From positions 2,053,713-2,117,712 of the forward strand of contig CM041201.1 in the NCBI GenBank assembly GCA_023078555.1: DNA of 64,000 bases, given 5' to 3'. Source of the DNA: Ulva prolifera. Taxonomy: Eukaryota > Chlorophyta > Ulvophyceae > Ulvales > Ulvaceae. Each line of letters opens with the position of its first letter. The first letter of the stretch is position 1. A program made the translations under genes and the position numbers. This document shows positions 47,434 through 61,226 of this stretch, piece by piece. The notes beneath the pieces are model-generated. The model ran no database searches. It was not told where the DNA came from and worked only from the letters and a program-made list of their open reading frames with translations.

Positions 47434-48285
47434 TGTGTTGCTCACCTCATGCAGCCTGAAGCGTCGCTGCTTTGATGATGGCCGACTTTGCGGGAGTTGT
47501 ACATATTCGGCATCAGTAGGGATCAAGACACATGAAGAGGTGCATCGGAGCCTGAGAAGCGTCAGCAGGGAGTGCTGCTGGCATCGACAGCTAGACTCAA
47601 TGTGTGATGGCTGCTGTGAACGTTGAGAAGCACAACTTGTATCAGAATAGCTGTATGCTGCACAGGGACTGCACAAGATGAGCAGAGCCTGTGTCGGACA
47701 GGGGGGGGTCGTGAACAGCCGAGACCGGGGGCGTACTTCCAGCTGTGACATCTCCTGGGCTTCACCCTTCAGGATCTTATTGACAAACAACTCCGCCCTG
47801 ACTGTCGAAGTACCAACTGTGAGGAGAGTGTCTGCACCAGGAGTACGATTCCCGTTCTCCAGCAGGTACGAAGAACTCTTGCATGATTGGATGAGTATCT
47901 GTGCCTCTAAGCGGGAGAGCGGCGCCTCGAGGGGTCCTGTCGGCGATGCAGAGAATGACCGATTCCAACATGTGGCTAGGTGTTCGGCACTCAGATAGTC
48001 CTGCATGCCAGCATCTAGCGTGAACAGCTGTTTATACTGCGGCACTGAGTCTGCACCACCTCGGTGGATGGTGGGGATCAACATACTAGTCGGGCCAGCA
48101 TGGGGCGCAGGCGCATGAGCATCAAATTGTGCAACGTCCCCCCAGAACACAAGTTTTCTGAGATTTTGACCGGCCTCAGAACTACGAACCTGGTCCTCAA
48201 GACGGGCTGTCCACTGCAAGTGTGTGGCCGCCTCCATTTGTTCTGTTCCTGACTGCATCACATGGCAGCCCGTGTGAGACGGCAT
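47434..48285 (-). other. Open frame upstream of EML exon 1; possible N-terminal extension
   Basis: The frame of EML exon 1 stays open for 284 more codons to a start at 48285. It has no recognised domain and no compositional break. Either the EML protein has a long N-terminal extension or this is a chance open frame in the 5' UTR. I placed the start at 47433 because the peptide from there is short and runs directly into the HELP exon. Confidence 0.35.
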
Positions 48286-51237
48286 GCTCAGATCCGCCTG
48301 GGCAGCTCCTGCAGGTAGGAAGTACAGTCCTTGTGGTCGGGCCGGTGAGATGCCTGTGCAGTGGGATTGTGCACTGCTGCGAGACTGTCAGCTGCATGTT
48401 GTGCAATCATCCGTTCTAAGACCAAACCAGAGCTGTGTTGCACCCATAAAGATATCATAATGAGACTAACACCTTGGATGTGGGTCCATTCGGAGCGTGT
48501 CGTATTGTGGCACTGCAGCATCTGCATCAGAGTCGAACGAGGGCGTTCATGCTTCTGGCAATTCTGCTTCAGCCATGTTCTCAGGCACAACAGCAACGCT
48601 GTCTCAGATCGATGGCCATGCGTTGGTGCAGTTGTTGCTTTCCGAGATGCTTCTTGTAGGTGCAGAGACTGCCTGGATGGGGCTGTGGCTGGCCGTGAAG
48701 GCTGGCTCGGTGCAACACGCCTCCCGCGATTTCGCTGCAAATGATGTGCGATTTGATGAGCAAGTAACATCAGAATAATGTGTCCCACGTTTACTGCCAG
48801 CAACAAGTCACAGGGAAGGTACCCATTGATGAGTGTTAGGTGCCTCGCGAGTGGTGTTGTCTAGCACGCTGCTGTCTCGCACGACGGAGACTTGTAGCGA
48901 TGATGACTCTCGCACAGGGACGGCAAAGCTTCCTGGATGATAGCATTTGCGCTCATCGGCTGACGTCGTTGGTCTCGGCCCCCACATAGCTTTCTGTTTT
49001 GCCGAGTTAGACTCGGTAGCAGTCGAGCTACTGGACTTGAGATGAAGCGTGCAAATCGGAAACTATAAGATCTATACCGGACCATATCGGTACTTAAACG
49101 ACCAGCAAGCGGCCGTTCGCCCTCGGAGTGCCAGGCGACAGGCGACTGCCAGCAAATAAGAAGACATGTTGGCGCGATTTCATGTCCCTGAACTTGCTGC
49201 TCACACAGCCCTCAAACAAGGCGCCTGCGGTCTGCGTCATGTTGTGTCATGATGCTGGCCATGTTTCTCCTACGCGTGTTCTGTCCTGTACTCGGTGCCG
49301 ACTGTTCGCTGCTACCTGGCAGCTGCGGTGCCAAGGTGGGGAATATCTCTGCGGTACTAATTGTTAACGCAGTTGGTACTCATCCACGCGTGGCTACAAT
49401 AAGGCATTGGGATATTGAAAGCAGCTGGATTAAACCAGAACGTGAACTTGTGTCTCCATATGTTGCGTGTGACCCAAACAATGGCACATTGACCTTGTCC
49501 ATCCCTGTGATTCATAGAAACCAGCTACAACCACTTGGAGTTGTCAGACCGGCCGTCGCTCACCCACATGAGAGACTTCAAATTATTCTGCAACCCACCA
49601 TATCTTCTCAACCAGACAATGCAGGGGTCAGCGGCTGTCCATCACTGTTCTACCTAAGTGTCTGAAATGGGAGCTACTGCTTAGGAGTGAATGATCTATT
49701 CAGCAAGCGAGGCGGCAGGACCAACACGTACAGGGCCCAGAGTTGTGATCTACTTTCTCACACATAAGAAGCACGATTGCCTGGGGGTGACTGGAGCTTC
49801 GGAGCCTGTACAGTTCGTAGGACCACCACCATCGCCGCTATCCCACATTGTACTCAGGCAGACCGGAACCTCATGTTGTAATGAAAAATTGCGAATAAGG
49901 TTCACTTGATCTTCGTTCGGCACATTCGCGATCTGAGTTGTGTCGAAGCAGGGCGCCAGTGCTGCCCAGGTTTGACACATGGCCCATGCAAAACCCCTCA
50001 GCCGCAGATCAGTTGGCCTGTACTTCCCATCATATTTTTGTGGCTGTATCTCCTGTGGTGACTGGATCCGTGTGGCCCGGTGCACTTCCAAACGCTTCCT
50101 CTGCCCATTCGCGGCTTTGCTCACCGGCCTTGGGACACAGTGGTTTTGCGACGGACGGGGCCTGCCCCTTTGCCCGTACGCGGCAAGTATCGTGCGGGGC
50201 AGATGTAGCTGGTGGAGATGAACGCAGCGCTTGTGCGCAGGACAGCCATACACACAGTCGTACATGAGTGGCTGCAGGGCGCGCGGTGCTGACCTGTTCA
50301 TTTCCCAATCGTGGCTGGCACGACTCCGGACCTACACACATCTGTCTGCAGCGAGAACGTCCAAATGTGGCCACTCACAGCTGTGTGACATGGCAGCGCA
50401 CGCTGTTCGACATACCGCTAGTGGACAGCGCGGTGACACTCGTGGAGGCAACATGCGTGCAAATATTGCTTGCAGCACCCTCGCAGCAGGGCACAAAGAA
50501 CGAGTGCTTTGGAGGCTTCATGTTGGCTCAGAGCTTACATCGCAGCGAATTCAGACCTCGCGAGCATTTGGTCACCTCGACGTTTGCCTTGTGAACCGCA
50601 CCTTCGACTTGCAGCTGTTCTCATCATCACAGGTGCGATGTCAACAAATTGAATTGGCCGTGCAGCGAGTTCCTACATCAGTCTCGCGCGCGTTCTGGCT
50701 TGCTGCAGTATACTGTTCGTGGCCTTCCGGACACGCGTGACGATCCTGTGTCCAGCTAGCAATCCCCGTCGGGCCCCGGACTGCCAGCCAGATCCAATGT
50801 TGCACATAGCATCGTCAACCTTTCGTATGTCACGGCCACAGCTACTGAAGGCCATGTTTCACTTGCAGGAGACGGCAGGTCTGAAACAGCCATGGCCAGA
50901 AAATCCAGAACCGCCGGGCTGAACAGCTCTGTATGTGGTGCGATTCACTTTGCGTGCACAGACCCTTCATATGCAGATGTTTCCAGTCTGCCTGTCCTGA
51001 ACTGCTTGCTTCTTTCGCCCCAACACACGGCAGATCACGCAGCTGCCACACAACTCATCGGACTCAGCTTGCAAAGTCCCTCCAAGCCTCAAGCATGTTG
51101 CGTGCCCCTCGATATAGGCCCTCTATTACAGCACCGACTTTCCAGGAGTTGCCCTTGCATGTTTTACTGGGAATGTTACAAGCCACAGACCCGCAGCCAG
51201 CCTCTGCGAGACCCCACACTATGTCGCCAACAAAGGC
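48286..51237. other. Spacer with open frames, no gene resolved
   Basis: Several frames of 90-180 codons occur on both strands (for example 49249-49665 +, 49750-50301 -, 50268-50594 +). They overlap each other, have no family signature, and are no longer than expected by chance in a window this size. The promoters of EML (-) and KatG (+) must lie here, since the two genes diverge. Confidence 0.45.
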
Positions 51238-54200
51238 ATGAGTCACCTCGGCCACCTTGCAGGCCTCCTCTGCGCAGCAACAGCCCTTGTCACTGTTGTC
51301 TCGGCACAGTGCCCGATGTCGGCCGGCGGCGTGGCCGGCGGCGTCATCAACAGCATCACCGGCGCCCTCACATCCTCCGACTCAGCCCCCAAGAGCGACC
51401 GCCCCCTGAAATTCAGCCTCTTTGGTCCCCCGGAGCACAAGACCGGCCGGCAGCTGCCGCCGCTTTCCGAGGACAGCTACAACACCATCAAGGCCGACCT
51501 CGAGGAGCTGCTCTCCACGAGCCGCGACTTCTGGCCGAACCACGCCGATTTCGGCACATACCGCGGCCTGATGATCCGCGTCGCGTGGCACTGCAGCGGC
51601 ACGTACCGCCACTCGGACGGCCGCGGCGGCTGCGACGGCGCACGCAACCGCTTCACACCGGAGAACCTCTGGGAGGACAACACCAACATCGACAAGGGCC
51701 TGCAGCTGCTGCAGCCTCTGTATGACAAGTATGAGGACGTCATCTCCTGGTGCGCACACCTCAGCTACCCTGCGCGCCTGACCGTCATGCGTTCAGTCCA
51801 TCACCTGACGTTTGATCGTCGAAGAGCCTGCACAGCGCCATTTACCTTTCTGCACCCCGTTGATCATTCCGCACCCGCGACACGCCCCGTTGCCCGAAGA
51901 ACCTGGAGTTGCCTTCGGTGAGGAAGATCGCTGCATGGTGGAGTGCGCCATTCCGCCTCACTCAGGCCCTGGTGAGCATAGCGGTGCCCAATTGCCCACG
52001 TCTCCTCCGCAGCTCACATGCATGCCATGTGGCACCACGTCATCCACACTTGACCGCCTCACCGTGCAGGGCCGACCTCATCGTCCTCGCCGGCAACGTC
52101 GCCATCACCAGTGGCGGCGGCCCCATCCTCGGCTTCTGCGGAGGCCGCCGTGACGACGTCGACGGCTCCGCGTCGCTGCCGCTCGGGCCCGGCGGGATCC
52201 AGAACTCGCTGATGCCGTGCGAGGAGAACGGCCTCTGCGAGGCGCCCCTCGGCGCGAGCACCATCGGCCTCATCTACGTCAACCCCGCGGGCCCGATCAA
52301 CGCGACCGGCGACCCTGCGGAGAGCGCGCACGACGTCCGCCGCATCTTTGGCAACATGGGCTTCAACGACCGCGAGACGGTTTCCCTGATTGGTGGCGGC
52401 CACGCCTTTGGCAAGGTGCGCTTTCCTACTGCCGCCGCCGTGTCTGTCGACCTCACCTGCATCTCCCAGTTGCGCAACTGTGTGACGGGATTGGCTCTTT
52501 GCATGAGGCTGCCCGCTTCCTGCAGCACTGCCGTGACCACGCAGTTGCTCTGTTGCCGGTATCCTTTTGCGACGGTTGTCTACATCATTTGAACCTGCCT
52601 CGATCCCAGCTGGCAGTTGGCCTTGCCTGCCATTGCTGCTCAGTCCAGTCTCGTACCGATGCATCGCCGCATTGTTCTGTCAGCTGGGTGTGAAGTCGTC
52701 GCAACTGTTTGATCTTCAATCGGGTCCTCGCTGACCGGTCACTGTTGCACACCCTACAAACGGTGCATCGACATGAACAGTCTGCCTGCAGCGCAGCTCT
52801 CACGGAGGTCGTGTGAGTCATGCAGTTCCACAGTGCCTGCCCTGACGGCCCCGGCCCGACGCCGCGCCAGCGCCCCAGCGACCCGTACCCTGGCGCCTGC
52901 GAAACCTACCCCGAGGACCCCCGCGGCCGCGGCCGCAACACCTGGACGAACAAGTTTGAGGGCGTCTGGACGACGAAGCCGACGCAGTGGGACAACGAGT
53001 ACTTTGTCAGCCTGCTCAAGTACGACTGGAAGACCGAGCAGAGCCCCTCGGACCAGCCGCAGTTCGCGCCGCTGGAGAAGGGCTCCGGCAACGCCGGCCC
53101 CGACATCCGCATGCTCGTCTCGGACGTCGCACTCATTCACGACGATGAGTACAAGGCGCTGGTTGAGGAGTATGCGGCCGACGTGAAGGCGCTCGAGCGA
53201 GACTTCGCGGCGGCGTGGTACAAGCTCACGACGAAGGACATGGGCCCGGTCGCGCGGTGCACGGGGCCCGACGTCCCGCCGCCGCAGCCGTTCCAGGACC
53301 CGCTGCCGGAGGCGAAGGGCTCGGTGCTGAGCGGCGTGACGGCGGCGATCAAGGAGGCGGTGATGGACACTCCGGGCATGAAGGAGATTGAGGGTGCGGT
53401 GCGGGAGCGGATGAAGGGTGAGCGGGAGCGCGGGCTGCTCGCGGAGCTCGCGTTCAACTGCGCGGCGACGTTTCGGGCGACCGACTTCAAGGGCGGCTGC
53501 AATGGTGGCCGCATCCGCTTCCCCCCGCAGGTGAGTGCTGCCTGTGCCATATGAGAAAAGCTGCCGTGCTGTGCTGCCGTCACCATGCCGTGCGTGCGCT
53601 GCATGTTGTTCTGTGGCTGATTCCGAATTGTATTGTACACCGCCTCGTTGTCGAAGACCTCAGCTGTATAGTGTTGGCGCGCCGCCATCGCCAGGGACTC
53701 GACATAATGTAGTGTCTGCCCGGCGTCACCAGCTTCGCCGGCCGTCGTCTTGGAATCCACCAGACGATTGTGCATGTCAAGTCACATGCTCGGACCACTG
53801 TATGGCATAGAAACAACACAAATACAACGATTTATGCAAGCCGCAAATCTGGGTACCGTCCCTGAGCACCTGTGTCGCGGACGAAGCGCTGGACTGTGGA
53901 GGCATGCATGCAGCTCGACTGGCCATCCAACGCCGGCGCACGGGACGCGCTCGCTGTGCTCGAGCCAATCCACCAGCGCTTCGGCTCACAGATGTCGTAC
54001 GCCGATCTGATCGTCTTTGCCGGCAACATTGCCGTCGGCGACGCCGGGGGCCCGGAGCTGCCGTTCTGCTCTGGCCGCGCCGACGCAGACACCGGCGAGA
54101 CGAGCATCGACCTCTCGCCCCGCACCTACTACCAGGACCCCCTCACCGCCGCACACGACCGGCAGCAGGTGTGCAGCCACTGCTGCTGTGCGTCTGTCCG

Positions 54201-54929
54201 CTCTTGCTGTTGCTGTGGCCACCTGGCCACATGTGGTGATGCTCACAGCGAGCCCACCACGGACCACGACCCCGCAGCATCCGCCTCTGAAGGCCAAGAC
54301 TGTTGCTGTCCTGGCACTCCACGCCAGCCGTGATCGGTGTATGCATGTGTGTTTGTGTCCCCGGACCACCCGCCTTGGGCAGTAGCCATCCTGTGGGTCT
54401 TTATTACCAGTGCTGCTGATTCGGTGTTTGGGTCAAAAGGGTGGCTCTTCAGATCGGTCCTTCCGGATGCAGTGCCTTGTTCTCGTTGGTGCTCAGCCAT
54501 GTAAAGGCACGTTCGCATGTACAACAAGCTTCTCACCTCCTCCGCCGCCTGCAGGTGTGGGGCATGTCTCCGGCGCAGTATGTGGCTCTCGCCGCCCGGC
54601 CGACCCCCTCCAACCCCACCCTCTCCAACGACCTCTTCAAGACGCTCCTCAGCGTCGACCACTGGCAGCCAGTGCTCGAGGAGGGCGAGATGGCGCCGCA
54701 CCCAATCACCGGCCGCTACCAGGCAGCCTCCGGCGACGTCAGCGTGCCCGTGCATGAGTGGGTGCTGCTGCGCAGCCCCGAGATGCGCCACGCGGTCAAG
54801 GCTTTCTCGCAGGACCCCGAGCTGCTGCGCACCACGTTCTCGGACGCGTGGACGTACCTCATGAACGCGGACCGCTTTGACGGCCCAGACAGCAACGCGT
54901 GCGAGTCGAGCGCGTTCTGCGCGCGGTAG
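51238..54929 (+). CDS. katG: Catalase-peroxidase (class I haem peroxidase) with secretory signal
   Basis: Exons: 51238-51749, 52070-52415, 52826-53530, 53887-54168, 54555-54929; 739 residues, normal for KatG. Residues 1-23 are a signal peptide ending VVSA before Gln24, so the enzyme probably enters the secretory pathway. The active site is complete: distal Arg114, Trp117, His118 (IRVAWHCSGTYR), proximal His282 (GGGHAFGK), and the Met-Tyr-Trp adduct residues Trp117, Tyr240 (LIYVNP) and Met267, which catalase activity needs. Spacing matches bacterial KatG. The C-terminal repeat domain (SYADLIVFAGNIAVGDAGG) is present but lacks catalytic residues, as usual. It removes H2O2 by dismutation or peroxidation. 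Eukaryotic katG genes are thought to descend from bacterial transfer; this one has five exons and host-like composition, so any transfer is old. Confidence 0.93.
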
Positions 54930-56089
54930 GGCGGCTCCGCATGCATGGCAGCTGCGCTACGTCGCTGCTTCCCATTGGTGCTCATGGTGAGCTGCGGTGG
55001 GCATGTACAGACAACGGGTTTGGGGTGTGGGGTTGGTGTTTTGCCAGGGCAGCGTAGAGGGGTGTGAATTCGCACATCACCTTTGGCTGCTGACGGGACG
55101 GGGCTTAGGCGGTGCGCCAATGCATGCACTTCTGTGCACTGTGCTCCTTTAGCACCCTCTGCCGGATTATCGTTGTGAAAGAGACTCTGGCTATATAATT
55201 CTCAGCAGTATGCCACGTATGGTGGCTGGTATGCTACTCATCATGGCTGACATGATAGTGTTGGAGCTAGGAAGGCTGCATCTGCATGTGAGATGGTGGT
55301 GTACGCGCTGCGCTGGTGTGTATGACACAGCTGGTCATTAGCGCACGTCTCACGTGCAGACCGCTGAGCCATATGCATGCGCTGCGATGTGGGATGGATG
55401 TAGGGGGTTTATTTCAGTATACTGGCTGCTCTGGTCCGTGAGTGAGCTTTGCCAGATTTTGTAGAACTATGGTGCAGCAAGAGCACGCTTTCATCAGCTC
55501 CTCATGGTGCTTTCATTGCTTTGCGGGGTCTCTGTGTATCAGGCCAGTGTGTAAAAAGCCCCGACATGTTCCCCTCTCATGTACCATGCCTCTGCCAAAG
55601 GCCGTGCTCACCTCGCTGCAAGTTGCAAATCCGCGTGATGTGAGGTCTCTCGTATGTATGGCCCATTGGATACATGACTTTGCAGTGCATCAAATTGCCA
55701 GCTGGGTGATATGCAGTTGCGGTATACTACACGCTGATATCACGCATCCTTGTGGATGGCTTGTGGATGATTTTGTGAAACAGAAGATCTCCGCCATATG
55801 CTTCCATACAGTGCACAAAATGGGAACACAATGTAACACGCTGCATCTGCGGAGCCAGATGTGTGTCAAACCGAAAGCACACAGGGCATACCGTTGATCC
55901 GATGCTGTCGAGTATTAAGTGTACTCATCAACACACGGAACACATAACAAGTCATGGCACGATTCCTTGAATGTTTTGTAACGCCGGTCATGCTCTGCCT
56001 TCATGCGGACTCTTGCTCACTGCTTCAGATTGTTGTGACACAACAAATGGCACGTGCATGGGAACTCATGCACTCATAAGTCCGGAGCC
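54930..56089. other. KatG 3' flank, no gene supported
   Basis: A 151-codon frame at 55442-55897 (+) is Cys/His-rich but matches nothing and lacks splice or composition support. No terminator-like or other element can be identified. Confidence 0.45.
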
Positions 56090-57150
56090 CAGGCGCTGCG
56101 GGCCTCAGGACACCTGTGGCCGTGCCGGCTTGCTGCGCTGCCGGCACGGCCACACAGCCGCGGCGCACCCTGTGGCACCTCCCTCGTGGAGCTCGAGCCA
56201 GTGACGGCCCGGTTGGAGGGCTGAGGCGCGGCTGGCTACGCGGCCAATGTCGATATTGGGCCCGCGCTGGCACCACTGGATGGCGCCTTTTGGTTGCAGT
56301 GTCTGGAAGTGTTGTTGTGTTGGTGTGCCCTGCCATGCAATGGCGCGGGCTCTTGTGGATTATCAGTTGAGGCATCCTGCGGGACGGCGCGGAGGAGCCG
56401 TGTAGGCGGTGATGTGGTGGCCTTTGCCAGCTCCTGACGGCAACGGCGACCTTGAGGCGGTGCGCGCACCTGTAGACACACATGCGCGGCCGGCACAGCC
56501 CGCCTTTGAGGAGGTGAAGCGCTCACAGGGCGTGCTCGTGCGCGTGCCTGGCCAGTGTAAGGATGTCAGAGTGATCACATGAGGCTATGGAAGTGGCCTG
56601 AGGCACGGCTCAGCCATGAGTACGTCAGCAGCGTGTCTTTTGGATGCCATGCGGTGTGGCGCATGTGGCGCTGGTGGCTGCGAGCCGCATCGTCTGGGCT
56701 GCGGGATGGAGAGCAGCATGGTGCAGATTGAGGAGGTCCCATGGGGGCGAGCCCTGTGCAGGCCAGGTAGTCATGCACAGGCACAGTCACCAGCAGTGCA
56801 GGCTTGCAATACATTCATGAATGTGTTTTTCCTGTGGCCAAAAACTGTGACGCCAAGGCCGCAACCAGGGCGCTTGCTGACCGACGCCACCGCTATCGTG
56901 CATACAGGGTGCTGGTCGCGGCCGTATGAGCGATGAAACACACGATTTCACGCTCGTATGTGTTTGAAGCACACACATGCAGCAGGGTGCTCTGCCATAT
57001 CTCGAGATACGAGCCGCGACCACCACCTGTGCAAGCGCTTCACGACTTCCGTTCGGCGGCGGCGGCCCCTCGCTTCGAGCAAGTCAGATCAGGCGGCATC
57101 ACGGGGCGGACGTGTAAGGTTGGGGCTGGACACCCATGTCCCTGCTAGCC
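56090..57150 (+). other. Possible decayed or unresolved gene
   Basis: GC-rich, protein-like stretches occur in changing frames: NVDIGPALAPLDGAFWLQ near 56250, AFEEVKRSQGVLVRVPGQ near 56500, and a segment near 57040-57140. Stops separate them, and I could not join them with splice signals. Either an old pseudogene or exons of an unresolved gene. No family recognised. The spacer from 57150 to 59140 shows nothing supported. Confidence 0.2.
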
Positions 57151-59141
57151 ACAGGCTGTATGGCGCCGGCTAGTAGCGTCAGATCGCTCTCCTGACTTGC
57201 ATCGCTTTGAGCTCGCGACAAAGGGGGGCTAGGGTTGGGGGTGCATCTGCTGGTGGGTCTGATTCCGATGACGCTGCTCTGTCATGCATGTTTGAGGCCG
57301 GCAACCGACGGACACCGTGACGAAACCCGGCAATTATTCCGTGCCATCTGTAGATCTGCGTAGGGTGTGCCTGCTGTGGACTGGTGTATGATGGCATCGC
57401 CCATGCCATGTAGTAAGATTGGGGTGGTCCGACTGGCACCCGTGCTGCAGCCATGAAGCAGCTGACAACTGAGGTATGATACCAAGTCATCTCGTGTTGA
57501 AAATGCGAGACTGTGATGACATATTACCTGCATCGCTTCACAGTCCACATTGTACATATCTGAGCATCAACACCTCGGGCGCGGGCGGCGCAGCAACTCC
57601 AACAGCCTCGATTTTGAGTGGATGTCACTTCTGTCACCTGCCTGGGTAACAACATCCGCCCGGCCGCAGCCTGTGCTTGCCTGCAGGTGAGGCCCTAACT
57701 GGCATGTGCACAGCACGGCCACATGTTACAGTGTGGCACTCCTTTATGATGATATCACAGGATTGCTCAGCATTAAACACATATGCCACACACACCGACA
57801 CATTGACAATGGTAGCTCTGTGATAGTCACGTACAGAGGAAAGGGGCACATCTCGATGTCAGTGGAGGAACACCGCCATGAAGGGGCATGTGCACGTCGC
57901 ATGGTCACAAACTCCTGTGCCAGGGGGGCACAGGGTGGGACCTATCACCACCACAGGTTGTTCTGAACAGGAGTAAACGCATGCATTTTGAACGTAGACT
58001 TGCACATTTACTATTACAGTCAGCATACATGACCCCAGTCAACTGGTGTTACATGACACACAAAAACATACCCCACTTTCCATACGTCTAGGTGTTGGTG
58101 ATGTCAAAGATCAGGCTGCGCCTTCACCCATGCACTACAGGCTACAGTCCAGTACTGGACTGGCCACTGACAAGACTTGCCTTGCAGATGGCCATTCTAC
58201 AATGTCTGTGACAGTGATATACTCTGAGCATCAACTCCAACAGTCCCATGGCTGCCACAGTAAGCAAATGGACCATGCTGCCTCTTCCACTGCAAGGCAC
58301 TTCGCAACAGATTTGCACTCTGCGGTCTATGTGTAGGGCATCGTATTTTCGTGCTCAGACTCCTGCACAGAACTGTACATGTTGCCTCGTTGCATTTGAC
58401 GAGCACAATCATGTTCGAAGAGAGCATAAAATACATACCATTTAATGACCGAGGATATGCGCCATAGCTACGCTTTGAAGCTTAAGCACCATGGACGGAG
58501 TACCTGCATTAGGGCTGTCCGTCAGATGATAGATGTCAGACTCCTGCATTGATGCAAATACACAAGGCTTCAGAATAGGAAGCATGTAAGAAAGCTGATT
58601 TGGCAGGAAATCTATAGGAAAGACATTCTGTCATGCCCAGACATTCTTTTGCTTTGTGCCAATGTAGGAAGCCCACACAGTCCACATGTCTGCGCAGGGG
58701 CAAAAAGGCATTTACCAGGCAGGCAGCCTGATCAAATGATAATTAATGCATGAAGATACTCAATGGCATACAAGCAGCAGAAGCAGCTTCAGCCCCTTAG
58801 ATGTTCAAACCCCCACGTTGCACTCGGGAATAATTGTGTAAATTAGCATCATCAGCTGCCCAAGCAAATAATCACCAGTAACAATTCAAGAAGCAATGAA
58901 CTGACTGCAAGACCTGACTGCAAGACGTGTTTAACTGCACCTACGGCTCAAGGAGTGAGACACCACAATAGTAGAACAAGGTCGAAGACGAGACCGTACA
59001 ACAGGTATGCACAAGTGCAGCGCAGCAGGCAGTCATAAGTTCGTCAGACAAATGCCTCGATTGTCATCAAAGTAGGAGAGGCCGGACAAGACGCCCGGCC
59101 CATCCCTTCTGACTCGTCATCTAGTTTTTTGTCATCATGCG

Positions 59142-59142
<1 letters not shown>

Positions 59143-59188
<46 letters not shown>
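59143..59188 (+). repeat. (AC)23 microsatellite
   Basis: Uninterrupted AC dinucleotide run of 46 bp in a spacer. Confidence 0.98.
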
Positions 59189-59191
<3 letters not shown>

Positions 59192-59429
59192 CTGTTCACA
59201 CCATATGCACATCGATGAACAAATTCAGATCAGGATCAAGCTCGTACCTGCCAGTTGCATGCAGCTCTCATGTTTCTGGCTTGTCACCATGACCCAGGAC
59301 ACCTGCATTTGCGACACATTCGACGGGACATAGCTCACAGGCCCGGCGAACAGTGAAGACACATACAGATCAGATCCTCGAACACTGCAGAAATGCTGAT
59401 CTGAATGTACAACCCTAAATTCGCAGGCC

Positions 59430-61226
59430 ATCACAGATCCGGCTCACGACTCAACAGGCCGCAGGTTGATGTGTGCGCAATCGGCAGCGACAGCAGCCAT
59501 GCCAGCACAGAGAACAGCAGCTCCCTGGCTCGGTCTGAGACTGCGGCGTAGCCGTGCGCAGCTGTAACTGTCTGACATGATGAGCTGCGTTGACAGCTTG
59601 GCAGCTAAACACTGCCCGCATGCACTGCATCACTCACGAAACCGACCTCTAGCCACATGGCATGTGACGGAGACACCGGCTCGACACAACAGCATGTCAT
59701 CACAAGAGGGGTCATAGAATGGATAAACTTTGCCTCCCTTGGTTGCGTTCATTAGTCCACAGGTCCACAGGGACCCACGGAAAACCCGTGAGCCTCCGCT
59801 TATCCAGTGAAGTCACACATCTAATCAGAGATGTAATCATTCCCCTCAACATAACAGCACAACACTGAGTCAACACAGCCTCAGACAGCCAAGAGAATTG
59901 TCTACACAATGTGTTCAGACGGTAATTCCATTTAAATTCTGTTCATCACCGGCTGTGTTTTCCACTCTACAGAACAAGGCCACACAGGCACATGGCAGCA
60001 TCAGATGGCAAAGAGGGGTACATGCACAAGGACTCAATCAATGAAAGGGAACTCAGTACTTCTTAGAGGTTTTATTCCACATTCAATTCAGGGGATTGAC
60101 AGACGTCATATCTTCACTGTTCCCATTCGACACAGGCCCGACAAATTGCCTTGCATGGGCAGGATGTGCCACACATCATCAGGCAGCATCGATGCAACAG
60201 ACGACGAAAAGGCTCAGACTCGCGTGAATACATCAGGAGTCAGTCGGCACTTCCTATTTTTGTCACATGTCGTGTCATCCTCGCCCGCTCATCTCCATGC
60301 TAAAACAACCATCACAACGACAGCAATGTCATGATCAGATAGGTGTTGTACAAGTTGCAGACGCACCTCTTGATCACATGCCCTCGCAAACCTCTCGGAT
60401 CAAGCATCGAGACAGGCTACCTCATCAGCTCACATAGCCGTACGTGATTTATATCACTGCTTGATCAGCCTGCACAAAAACCTTCGGGCTGAAGTTGAAT
60501 GGCATGCTCTGATGGCAGTGAAGACAGTGATATCCCGTGCTATATCCAGGATATAGATGTGAGATACGATCGGCGCCACGCAGTCCATCCTGCGGCTACG
60601 CGGCAGCCTGTGGTAAATCCTCAGTGATCTCTGCCAAACACTGACTCCCAGGATCATGGCGAACGCTATCCTGGTCGTGGCGGAGTCGCAGGTACATCAA
60701 GCAACATATGCAATCTGACAGCAGACACTTCCCCAGGGAATGACATTGTTGTTCGTATTGTAGACAGTGGCATGCATACGAGAGTACTCCACATCAAGGG
60801 CGCACCGCTGATGTATGTGGTAGAAGCTCATCTCAACAACCATTCTCACAGCCTTGAGTCCCATGATTCAAATGGCCTGCAAAGTTCCAGAGGGACAATC
60901 AAGAACTGCAAAGGCGACATGGTACCGCACATGTCCAGATGCTCGGTCAATACAGTACTCGTGGCACCAGATGTCTGGGGAGATCTGACACGGGGCAGGC
61001 ACAAAAGCTCTCCCCGCAACACGTCACCAATATTGCTGTAGCACACAACTGGGGCATCAGGGCATGGCGGGCCCAGATAACCGGGGTAAGTGTGTGCATG
61101 GACAATGGGGAGAGGATCCATACCTTGCCCAGGCCCATCGCCTGCGCTATCCACACCTGCAACACCCCGTAAAGTTGGATGATACACATGACGATGACCG
61201 GCAGCCACAGTTGAGGGTTGTGGATT
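59430..61226 (-). other. Exon-like membrane segments of an unresolved minus-strand gene
   Basis: Two segments have good splice context. 61226-61124 (acceptor GGAACAG, donor GTATGG) encodes LWLPVIVMCIIQLYGVLQVW. About 59540-59430 (acceptor GCCGCAG) encodes ELLFSVLAWLLSLPIAH and runs to a stop. Both are hydrophobic and could be helices of one membrane protein, vaguely like EXPERA/sterol-isomerase helices. The exons between are not resolved. The spacer from 61.5 to 62.15 kb holds only the Acinus 5' region. Confidence 0.25.

Noticed and set aside
49750..50301. 183-codon frame (-)
   Set aside because: No family resemblance, overlapped by equally long frames on the other strand, no splice context.
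50892..51725. 277-codon open frame (+) overlapping the start of KatG
   Set aside because: It runs out of frame over KatG exon 1; its Arg/His/Pro-rich second half is the typical shadow of a GC-rich coding exon.
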